The notes beneath the pieces are model-generated. The model was given only the letters and a program-made list of their open reading frames with translations. It did no database searches and had not been told where the DNA came from. From NCBI GenBank assembly GCA_017960525.1, contig JAGCZA010000138.1, forward strand, positions 1 to 45,401: a stretch of DNA of 45,401 nt, given 5' to 3'. The position numbers were made by a program, and so were the translations under genes. Numbering within the stretch: the first letter of the stretch is position 1; every line of letters begins with the position of its first letter. The stretch is from Prevotella sp. (GTDB lineage Bacteria; Bacteroidota; Bacteroidia; Bacteroidales; Bacteroidaceae). Below are positions 39,469 to 45,401 of this stretch, in pieces.

Positions 39469-41088
39469 ATGAAGACATTTGCAACAACCCTGTGCCTGCT
39501 GGCCTTTGCACTTTGTGCGCAGGCGCAGACCGAATGGCGGATTCCCGTGTCGGAGCAGCACGAGCCGATGCTCAAGGGCAAGTATGAACCCACGTGGGAG
39601 TCGCTGAAGACCCACCAGACGCCGGAATGGTTCCGCAACGCCAAGTTCGGCATCTGGGCACACTGGGGCCCTCAGTGCGTGGAAGGCTCCGGCGACTGGA
39701 TGGCCCGCGAAATGTATATGGAGGGCAACGGCAAGTACAAGCACCACGTGGCGCACTACGGCCACCCCTCTGAGTTCGGCTTCAAGGACATCCTGCCCCT
39801 CTTCCGTGCCGAGCGCTGGCAGCCCGACAGCCTGCTGGCCCGCTACAAGAAGTTGGGCGCACAGTACTTCTTCGTCCTTGGCAACCACCACGACAACTTC
39901 GACCTCTGGGACTCCAAGTACCAGCCCTGGAACTCGAAGAACATTGGCCCCAAGCGCGACATCCTGGCCGAATGGGCCGCTGCCGCCAAGAAGGCAGGCC
40001 TGCCGTTAGGCATCTCGTTCCACGCCGACCACGCCTGGAACTGGTACGAGCCGTCGCAGCGCTGGGACCTGGAAGGCCCGAAGGCCGGCATCTACTACGA
40101 CGGCACACTGACCAAGGAGGACGGCAAGGGCAAATGGTGGGAAGGCCTCGACCCGCAGATGCTCTACCAGCAGCGCCACCCCCTGAGCAAAGGCTCGTGG
40201 GACAACGGTGCCTGCCACGGGCAGTGGGACTGGAGCCACGGCGCCTGTCCGCCCAGTCAGGAGTTTGTCACCAACTTCTACGACCGCACGCTCGATGCCA
40301 TCAACCGCTACAATCCCGACCTCATCTACTTCGACGTCACCGTACTGCCCTTCTTCCCCCTGAGCGACGCCGGACTGAAGATTGCCACCCACCTCTATAA
40401 TAAGAACCCCCGAGGCGTGGTCTTCGGCAAGATTCTCAACGACGAGCAGAAGAAGGCCCTCACCTGGGACGTGGAGCGCGGCGCCCCCAACCATCTGGCC
40501 GACCAGCCCTGGCAAACGTGCAACTGCATCGGCGGATGGCACTACAACACCAGCATCTACGAGAAGAACCGCTACAAGAGTGCGGCCTTCGTGGTGCGCG
40601 AGTTGGTCGATGTGGTCTCGAAGAACGGCTGCCTGCTGCTCTCCGTACCCCTGCGCGCCGACGGCACCTACGACGAGAAGGAGGCCGCCATCCTCGACGA
40701 CCTGGAGGCGTGGATGAAGCAGAACGGCGAGAGCATTTTTGGCACTCGCCCGTGGGTGAAGTTTGGCGAAGGCCCCATTGCCGACAGCGACATCAAAATC
40801 AACGCCCAGGGCTTCAACGACGATATGTACAACAAGATGAGCGCCGAGGACATCCGCTTCAACCAGTCCGCCAAGTACCTCTACGTCACGGCTATGCACT
40901 GGCCCAAGGACGGACGTATGGTGGTGAAGAGCCTGGCCAAGGGCAACACCGACCTGAAGAAGCGCATCAGCAGCGTCCACCTGCTCGGCTATGGAAAACT
41001 GAAAGCCACACAGACAACAGAAGGCTTAGAGGTACAGCTGCCCCAGCCTGTCAATAACATCGCCCCAGTCATCAGAATAGCAAAATGA
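39469..41088 (+). CDS. GH29 alpha-L-fucosidase family enzyme
   Basis: From ATG 39469 the product has 539 residues with a signal peptide (MKTFATTLCLLAFALCAQA). GH29 hallmarks are 'WFRNAKFGIWAHWGPQCVEGSGDWMAREMY' (about 55-83), 'GNHHDNFDLWDSKY' (138-151) and 'YNPDLIYFDVTVLPF' with the predicted nucleophile Asp289. The usual continuation after that Asp is Gly; here it is Val. The enzyme would release alpha-L-fucose (or possibly another alpha-L-linked sugar). A fucosidase inside a xylan-degrading operon is not expected for grass xylan, but fits fucose-bearing hemicelluloses such as xyloglucan or dicot xylans. It follows the GH43-CBM6 gene by 32 bp; its stop overlaps the next ATG. Confidence 0.9.
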   Translation: MKTFATTLCLLAFALCAQAQTEWRIPVSEQHEPMLKGKYEPTWESLKTHQTPEWFRNAKFGIWAHWGPQCVEGSGDWMAREMYMEGNGKYKHHVAHYGHPSEFGFKDILPLFRAERWQPDSLLARYKKLGAQYFFVLGNHHDNFDLWDSKYQPWNSKNIGPKRDILAEWAAAAKKAGLPLGISFHADHAWNWYEPSQRWDLEGPKAGIYYDGTLTKEDGKGKWWEGLDPQMLYQQRHPLSKGSWDNGACHGQWDWSHGACPPSQEFVTNFYDRTLDAINRYNPDLIYFDVTVLPFFPLSDAGLKIATHLYNKNPRGVVFGKILNDEQKKALTWDVERGAPNHLADQPWQTCNCIGGWHYNTSIYEKNRYKSAAFVVRELVDVVSKNGCLLLSVPLRADGTYDEKEAAILDDLEAWMKQNGESIFGTRPWVKFGEGPIADSDIKINAQGFNDDMYNKMSAEDIRFNQSAKYLYVTAMHWPKDGRMVVKSLAKGNTDLKKRISSVHLLGYGKLKATQTTEGLEVQLPQPVNNIAPVIRIAK

Positions 41089-41591
41089 AACACACCACAT
41101 CGTTTCTGTTCCTTTTCCTGCTCGTCTTCACCCTTCCCGCACTTGCCCAGGAGCCTGAAGGCCCGCAGACCCAGTTCGTTATGCAGTTGAAAGTCACGCT
41201 CGACAAGCCTTACACCGTAGGCGAGACGCCCCACGGCCGCCGCACGGTGATACCCATTACGGGCGGCACCTTCGAGGGGCCGCAACTGCACGGCACCATC
41301 CTCAACGGCGGGGCCGACTGGCAACTGGCGAAGGGTGGCCGCACCGAGGTGGAGGCCATCTACAGCATCAAGACCCACGACGGCGTCTACATCCACATTC
41401 GCAACCGTGGCCTCATCACTGGCGGCACCGACGAGCAGGGCCGTCCCTCGTTCTACTTCAGGACCGCCCCTCAGTTTGAGGCCCCCGAAGACAGCCCCTA
41501 CGCCTGGCTCAACAACTCCCTTTTCCTCTGTGCCCCTGCCCCATCCAGCGACCCCGGCACCATCTGCCTGAACGTCTGGAAAGTAAAATAA
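41085..41591 (+). CDS. DUF3237-family secreted protein
   Basis: This 168-residue protein has a signal peptide (MKHTTSFLFLFLLVFTLPALA). The mature part has the DUF3237 pattern: 'FVMQLKVTLDKPYTVGETPHGRRTVIPITGGTFEGPQLHGTILNGGADWQLAKGG', 'RTEVEAIYSIKTHDGVYIHIRNRG' and 'FYFRTAPQFEAPEDSPYAWLNNSLF'. The function of the family is not established to my knowledge; it is predicted to be a small beta-barrel. The ATG overlaps the stop of the GH29 gene (ATGA), so it is translationally coupled to it and is the last gene of the plus-strand operon. That setting hints at a role in sugar or lactone handling, which is only an inference. Confidence 0.88.
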   Translation: MKHTTSFLFLFLLVFTLPALAQEPEGPQTQFVMQLKVTLDKPYTVGETPHGRRTVIPITGGTFEGPQLHGTILNGGADWQLAKGGRTEVEAIYSIKTHDGVYIHIRNRGLITGGTDEQGRPSFYFRTAPQFEAPEDSPYAWLNNSLFLCAPAPSSDPGTICLNVWKVK

Positions 41592-41593
41592 AC

Positions 41594-41618
41594 AGACCCC
41601 GTCATCACGACGGGATCT
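41594..41618. terminator. Hairpin after the xylan operon (weak terminator)
   Basis: CCCGTC (41598-41603), a 5-nt loop and GACGGG (41609-41614), extended by AGA/TCT, form a stem 6 bp after the DUF3237 gene. There is no T-run directly after it, so termination efficiency is uncertain; it may protect the 3' end instead. Confidence 0.45.
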
Positions 41619-41756
41619 GCCACAAAAACGAGAGAGCCTTTATAGGAAAAGACTCACGGGTGCAAAGGTAAACATTTCAACGCATAATGCCCTCGGCAAA
41701 ACCAGAAAAGTTGGTGCCGAGGGCAAAAGTCTTTACTTTGGTAAAGGGATTGCCTG

Positions 41757-42335
41757 TTATTTATCAAAGGTGATTTGGCGGCGCAGCATCGAGATAGTCT
41801 TGGGCGTGACGTTGAGGAAAGAGGCAATGGCGTTGAGCGGCAACTCGTTGACAATGCCAGGGCAGCGCCTCATCAACAATTCGTAACGCTCACGGGGCGT
41901 GGCGCGGTGGAAGTCCTGATAGCGGGCCTTGAACTGTCTCAGCATGTGTTCGCCAATGACAGCACGCATCTCCAACGTGTCGGTGTCTTGGGTGAAAAAA
42001 CACTTCAGGTTTTCGCCGCTGACTCTCCACACACGGCTGGGCATCATCGCCTCGATAGTGGCCTGCGACAGACTGCCAGAAAGCGCACTCGGATAGTCGG
42101 CCACAAACTCGCCCTCAAAGGAGAACCACGTGATATGCTCCTTGCCATCGCTGATGCCATGCGTCAGGTACTTGAAGCATCCGCTCTCGACAAATGCGAA
42201 CCAGCACGCCCGCTCGCCCTCACGCTCTAACTGCTCACCCTTGTTATAGACGACCAACTCGCCCTCACGCTTACAGTAATCCTGGAGCCTTGCCAGTTCC
42301 GTTTCCAGTACCGAAGTGTTGTATTTCTGTTCCAT
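41757..42335 (-). CDS. Crp/Fnr family transcriptional regulator
   Basis: This 192-residue protein has an N-terminal cyclic-nucleotide-binding-like jelly roll (about 15-125; 'LVVYNKGEQLEREGERACWFAFVESGCFKYLTHGISDGKEHITWFSFEGEFVADY'). A long dimer helix (125-150) and a C-terminal HTH follow ('PLNAIASFLNVTPKTISMLRRQ', about 165-187). The cAMP-contact residues of E. coli Crp are not conserved, so the ligand is unknown. It converges on the xylan operon, with 165 bp between them, and could regulate nearby metabolism, but no target is visible. No TAnnTTTG box was seen upstream. Confidence 0.9.
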   Translation of the reverse strand: MEQKYNTSVLETELARLQDYCKREGELVVYNKGEQLEREGERACWFAFVESGCFKYLTHGISDGKEHITWFSFEGEFVADYPSALSGSLSQATIEAMMPSRVWRVSGENLKCFFTQDTDTLEMRAVIGEHMLRQFKARYQDFHRATPRERYELLMRRCPGIVNELPLNAIASFLNVTPKTISMLRRQITFDK

Positions 42336-42771
42336 GTCTTAACCTGTTATTGTAAATTGTTGTTCCTTCTGAAATTGCAGGACATAAAGAAGGCACGAGC
42401 CTGATTCTGTGTATCCGTATTCTCGGCATCGCCAAACGCCTTTCTCCCAAATACAAGTTTCAGCCCGCGCCTAAACGCGAGCATCAACTTCTTTCATCTT
42501 GGGAGTCTTATTTTGGCGAAATTCAGAATACAAGAATCAAAAAGTCAACGCATCTTTTATGTCATTCTATGTCTGGGTCTATCCACTCATATTAGTGCTG
42601 TTCAACTAAAGTTTTCCATTATTTGATTCAAAGTAATAACGTAACAACTTGAGAATTGTTTTGTTGTCCCCATATTAATGTTTATAATCTCTGTGACACC
42701 GACCGCAGCCAGAGCGACATCTACGATGACGGATATCTAACGCCCGACAAACTCGAAAAGGAGGCAAAGAA
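42336..42771. other. Gene-poor AT-rich region
   Basis: These 436 bp hold no credible gene on either strand. A short open stretch before 42772 ('SDIYDDGYLTPDKLEKEAKK', plus strand) runs into the GH2 pseudogene in a different frame, so it may be foreign sequence joined at a deletion or shifted sequence of the same gene. No promoter box or strong hairpin was recognised. Confidence 0.5.
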
Positions 42772-43335
42772 GGTTACAACGGCCTCATCGCCCCTGATCG
42801 CAAGCCGCATCCGCATTACTATGAGGTGCAATACATCTATCAGCCTCTCAGCTTCAAGTTGGAGAATGGTCGTCTCCGCATCATCAACCACGACTTCTTC
42901 ACCTACTCCAGCGAGTACGACATCATTTGCGATACCGTCACCATCTGTGGTGAACGCCTGATGAACGTCTATGCTCGTCTGAAAGAGGACAAGCCTTGGG
43001 CAAAGAAAGGTTTCGTGGTGGCTAAAGAGCAGTTCGTGCTCACTCTCCGCTCGGCAGCGTCAGCAGACGCTTCGCTTGAAGACTCTCAACCCTCAACTTT
43101 ACGCGTCGACGGCTGCCAGCCCCTCTGCATCCGTGCCTGGGATTACAACGAGGAAGACCTTGAAAAAGCTGATCATCCATACGAGATTAAGTGTGGACAG
43201 TTCGTCAATCTGAACATCGATCTTAACGTTCATGGCGTAGGTGGTGTCGACACATAGGGAGCACGCACACTCCCGCAATACACAATCGACGGCAATAAGC
43301 CCTACCACTACTCATTTATCCAGTCGTGGGAATAA
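42772..43335 (+). pseudogene. Remnant of a GH2 beta-galactosidase (C-terminal part)
   Basis: Translation from 42772 gives 'GYNGLIAPDRKPHPHYYEVQYIYQPLSF', the LacZ-type junction between the TIM barrel and domain 4. The small-chain region follows, up to 'LNVHGVGGVDT', a TAG at 43255-43257, and in the same frame 'GARTLPQYTIDGNKPYHYSFIQSWE' to a TAA at 43333-43335. In homologues the position of the TAG is Trp (VDxWGA), so one G-to-A change explains it. The large N-terminal part with the catalytic residues is missing, and a central segment looks shortened. It is therefore not functional. Confidence 0.8.
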
Positions 43336-43344
43336 TATATGAAA

Positions 43345-43371
43345 GGTGGACATTTCAGATGAATGTCCACC
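43345..43371 (-). terminator. Hairpin downstream of mdh
   Basis: GGTGGACATT (43345-43354), a 7-nt loop and AATGTCCACC (43362-43371) form a perfect 10-bp stem 31 bp past the mdh stop. On the minus strand it is followed by TTTCATATATT, a weak U-rich tail, so it probably terminates mdh. Confidence 0.65.
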
Positions 43372-43402
43372 TCCCATTCGATTTGTGTTACGCCAAAAGG
43401 GC

Positions 43403-44395
43403 TTACAGGTTGGGGTTCAGTTCGCTCCACTTGTCGATGGCTGGCACGATGTTGAGCGTCACCAGTTCGTCGCGCATCTTGCAGAGGTGCTCATAGCTCT
43501 GGTCGAGCTTGGCGTTCTCCTCAGCAGTACCCTGAGGCACCTCGAACTTGGCGCCATCCTTGTCGAGGGTGGTCTTCATGGCCATCATGATGTGGTCGTA
43601 CTTGTCGGTTTTCACGTAGGTGCCGACGGGGAAGCGGAACGGCTCTCCGCCCATAGCGGCGCGAATCATTTCAACTGAGAGGTACGAGGGGCTCTGGAAC
43701 GAGCTGCGGCCGCGCAGCTTGATGATGGCGGCTCCGCCCTTGGTCACGTCGGTCTTCATCTGCTCCCACTCCTCGGCGGGGAACTCAGCGGTGCCGATGA
43801 TGTCGGTCAGTTTGCGGTCCTTGATGGTCACGTGGCTGCCGAAGACGGCCATCTGCTCGCCGTGTCCGCCGTATGTGGCGCAACCCTTGATTTCGCTCTG
43901 GAGCACGCCAAACTTCTTGGCCAGGGCGCTCTGCAGGCGGGTGGTGTCGAGACCGGCCAGCGTGGTCACCTGTCCAGGCTTCAGGCCGCTATAGAGCAGG
44001 GTGACGAGACCTGTGAGGTCGGCAGGGTTGAAGATAATGACCACGTGCTTCACGTCGGGGCAGAACTTCTTGATGTTCATACCCAGTTCTTCAGCTATCT
44101 TGCAGTTGCCTGCCAGCAGGTCTTCGCGAGTCATGCCCTCCTTGCGGGGAGCACCGCCAGAAGAAATGATGTACTTGGCACCACGGAAAGCCTCCTCGGC
44201 ATCGGTGGTGGCGGTGATGGTAGCCTCGTCGAAGCCGCTCTGACGCAATTCCTCGGCAACGCCCTCAGGTGAAAACACGTCGTAGAGGCAAAGATTGCGG
44301 GTAAGGCCCATCATCAGGGCACACTGAGCCATGTTTGAGCCAATCATGCCGGCAGCACCGACGATGACCAGCTTGTCGTTTGTCAGAAATTCCAT
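43403..44395 (-). CDS. mdh: Malate dehydrogenase
   Basis: This 330-residue protein has an N-terminal NAD-binding motif 'KLVIVGAAGMIGSNMAQCALMMG' and 'IISSGGAPRKEGMTREDLLAGN', the mobile loop with the Arg that selects malate/oxaloacetate. 'VVIIFNPADLTG' and the catalytic His region 'GCATYGGHGEQMAVFGS' follow. It interconverts malate and oxaloacetate with NAD(H); in Prevotella it belongs to the reductive succinate branch. A -7 box TAATTTTG is at 44448-44455, and a hairpin follows the gene. It is divergent from the lipoprotein gene at 44593. Confidence 0.95.
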   Translation of the reverse strand: MEFLTNDKLVIVGAAGMIGSNMAQCALMMGLTRNLCLYDVFSPEGVAEELRQSGFDEATITATTDAEEAFRGAKYIISSGGAPRKEGMTREDLLAGNCKIAEELGMNIKKFCPDVKHVVIIFNPADLTGLVTLLYSGLKPGQVTTLAGLDTTRLQSALAKKFGVLQSEIKGCATYGGHGEQMAVFGSHVTIKDRKLTDIIGTAEFPAEEWEQMKTDVTKGGAAIIKLRGRSSFQSPSYLSVEMIRAAMGGEPFRFPVGTYVKTDKYDHIMMAMKTTLDKDGAKFEVPQGTAEENAKLDQSYEHLCKMRDELVTLNIVPAIDKWSELNPNL

Positions 44396-44447
44396 AACTG
44401 AATGTTTGAATTATGAATTGATAAGTGTTAATTGAGTTTTTCGTGCG

Positions 44448-44455
44448 CAAAATTA
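44448..44455 (-). promoter_or_regulatory. -7 box TAATTTTG of mdh
   Basis: TAATTTTG on the minus strand, 52 bp upstream of ATG 44395, matching TAnnTTTG. Confidence 0.6.
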
Positions 44456-44550
44456 CAAAAAAACAAGCAGAAACGGAAGTGAAAAACCAAAAATATCTCG
44501 CCTCAGATGTTTTTTTGAATTTTATAATTATATAATTTCCAAATTTTTCG

Positions 44551-44558
44551 TACCTTTG
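44551..44558 (+). promoter_or_regulatory. -7 box TACCTTTG of the truncated lipoprotein gene
   Basis: TACCTTTG on the plus strand, 34 bp before ATG 44593. It is a strong consensus match in AT-rich DNA. Confidence 0.65.
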
Positions 44559-44592
44559 CCACATCGAAATGACAAAAACCAAACTTACAACT

Positions 44593-45401
44593 ATGAAAGT
44601 CAATCTCTCACTCTTCACACTCCACTTTTCATTTATCACTTTATTAACTCTTGCCGCTTGCAGGCAAACACCGGCTCCAGCGCCTGACGCTCCAGAAGAA
44701 GTGCTTGACATTCCCGAATGTATCGTCACCGCGCCACCCGACTCGCTCCAGTTTGACCCATTCTACACGAAATATGTCGACGTGAACGGCCTGCCGCTCA
44801 TCTCTTCTTGGCGCGTGCCTGACTCGGCCTTCACAGCCGCCCACCGCACGCTCTACGCTATGACCTCAATGCTGCCAAAAGCTGTACTCGACTCGATGGT
44901 GGCACGCGGCACCCGTGTGGCCATTATGGCCCGCTATGAGGGTACTACCGACATCCCAGAGCATCGACATCTGGCAACCGACACTACGCTCAATTGGGAC
45001 TTGCGGGCACGCGGACTGGGAGGCGACCTGGAACTGCCGCTCACCAGTTGCGCCGAAGAAAATATCCTCGCCTACCAGATTGACAAATACCACGCCGAGG
45101 ACATCCTCATCCACGAGTTCGCCCACTCCATCCACCTTATCGGCCTGATGCTCGCCGTGCCCGACTTCGACTCGCGTCTGCGCCAGTGCTACGAGCGGGC
45201 AAAGGCCAGCGGCATCCTCGACGGCACCTACCGCATCACCGACAAGGAGGAATATTTCGCCGAAGCCGTACAGGACTGGTTCAACGTCAATGCCGAAATG
45301 CCCCACACCGACGGCAAGCACAACTGGTGCAACACCCGCGAGGAACTCCAGCAGTTCGACCCCGACCTCTACGCCCTCCTCGCCGAGTATTTCCCCGCCA
45401 C
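44593..45401 (+). CDS. Putative HExxH zinc metallopeptidase lipoprotein, 3' end outside window
   Basis: The frame is open from ATG 44593 to the window end (269 codons seen). A lipoprotein signal ends 'TLLTLAAC' with Cys23. The zinc-peptidase motif His-Glu-Phe-Ala-His lies at residues 174-178 ('ILIHEFAHSIHLIG'), and a downstream 'EEYFAEAVQDWFNVN' (219-233) supplies the probable third zinc ligand Glu. This spacing resembles the ATLF/M34-like gluzincin group, so it may be a periplasmic or surface peptidase; the substrate is unknown. The signal-peptide codons 3-16 coincide with a degenerate heptamer repeat, so the signal sequence seems to be built from repeat DNA. Confidence 0.75.
   Translation, partial: MKVNLSLFTLHFSFITLLTLAACRQTPAPAPDAPEEVLDIPECIVTAPPDSLQFDPFYTKYVDVNGLPLISSWRVPDSAFTAAHRTLYAMTSMLPKAVLDSMVARGTRVAIMARYEGTTDIPEHRHLATDTTLNWDLRARGLGGDLELPLTSCAEENILAYQIDKYHAEDILIHEFAHSIHLIGLMLAVPDFDSRLRQCYERAKASGILDGTYRITDKEEYFAEAVQDWFNVNAEMPHTDGKHNWCNTREELQQFDPDLYALLAEYFPA
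44599..44640. repeat. Degenerate heptamer tract coding a signal peptide
   Basis: Six consecutive heptamers GTCAATC, TCTCACT, CTTCACA, CTCCACT, TTTCATT and TATCACT share a TnTCACT-like consensus. Their complements resemble the AGTGATA/AGTGAAA units at 19040-19088. They encode the hydrophobic part of the lipoprotein signal. Confidence 0.65.

Noticed and set aside
42271-42456. 61-codon minus-strand ORF overlapping the Crp/Fnr start
   Set aside because: It overlaps the regulator's 5' end, has no start context and no similarity that I recognise.
42656-42961. 101-codon plus-strand ORF upstream of the GH2 remnant as a gene
   Set aside because: Its second half is an out-of-frame reading of the GH2 sequence; only the first about 35 codons are unexplained, and they lack a promoter.
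3670-43257. Two amber-broken genes (Abi-like and GH2) as a sign of TAG recoding in this genome
   Set aside because: Core genes end normally, the GH2 remnant is also 5'-truncated, and the replaced residue there is Trp. Two nonsense mutations in decaying genes explain the data better.

Overview
The window looks like chromosome of a gut or rumen Bacteroidales, most likely Prevotella sensu lato (Prevotella/Xylanibacter/Segatella). The evidence is the TAnnTTTG-type -7 promoter boxes in front of most transcription units, the near absence of Shine-Dalgarno sequences, BspA-type leucine-rich repeats, a dockerin-like tail, and a xylan-degradation gene set that includes a GH10 xylanase fused to a CE1 feruloyl esterase, as described from Prevotella ruminicola (Xyn10D-Fae1A). 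No tRNA, rRNA or CRISPR array was seen. No SusC/SusD pair and no hybrid two-component regulator is present, so the xylan genes are not in a canonical PUL within this window.

Layout. 1-2.8 kb: a truncated secreted protein and a membrane TPR/HTH regulator-like protein. 2.8-4.7 kb: AT-rich decayed accessory DNA with a RecG-like fragment, an Abi (HEPN) gene broken by an amber codon, a candidate structured RNA, a 208-bp inverted-repeat (MITE-like) element and duplicated short motifs. 4.7-9.5 kb: a three-gene polysaccharide export/assembly operon (Wza, Wzz and Wzy types). 9.6-13.6 kb: a sodium symporter and mutS. 13.7-16.3 kb: VanZ-like, outer-membrane and BASS transporter genes. 16.3-18.9 kb: nitroreductase and GH67 alpha-glucuronidase (operon GH67-nitroreductase-BASS). 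19-24.3 kb: C1-like peptidase lipoprotein, FucP-type transporter, and the dapB-lepB-lepB2 operon. 24.3-29.6 kb: GH43, then a tightly packed AlbA_2 / BspA-LRR / Fic operon. 29.7-41.6 kb: the xylan locus, with SGNH esterase, GPH symporter and GH10 on the minus strand and, divergently, GH43-GH10/CE1-GH43/CBM6-GH29-DUF3237 on the plus strand. 41.7-45.4 kb: Crp/Fnr regulator, a GH2 pseudogene, malate dehydrogenase and a truncated HExxH lipoprotein.

Function. The GH10, GH10-CE1, GH43, GH67 and SGNH enzymes together would remove main chain, feruloyl, acetyl, arabinosyl and glucuronosyl parts of glucuronoarabinoxylan. The GPH symporter would import xylo-oligosaccharides, and the signal-less GH43 at 24-25 kb would finish them in the cytoplasm.

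The least ordinary content is not the genes but short repeat DNA: (i) three arrays of 22-bp modules, each a 6-5-6 hairpin plus a 5-bp linker, sitting at stop codons and showing compensatory stem changes; (ii) four tracts with 7-bp periodicity that supply a C-terminus, a start codon, a signal peptide and an in-frame insertion to real genes; (iii) an 11-bp x4 tandem repeat inside the Fic gene that could cause frameshift phase variation; and (iv) a signal-peptidase paralogue that has lost both catalytic residues.
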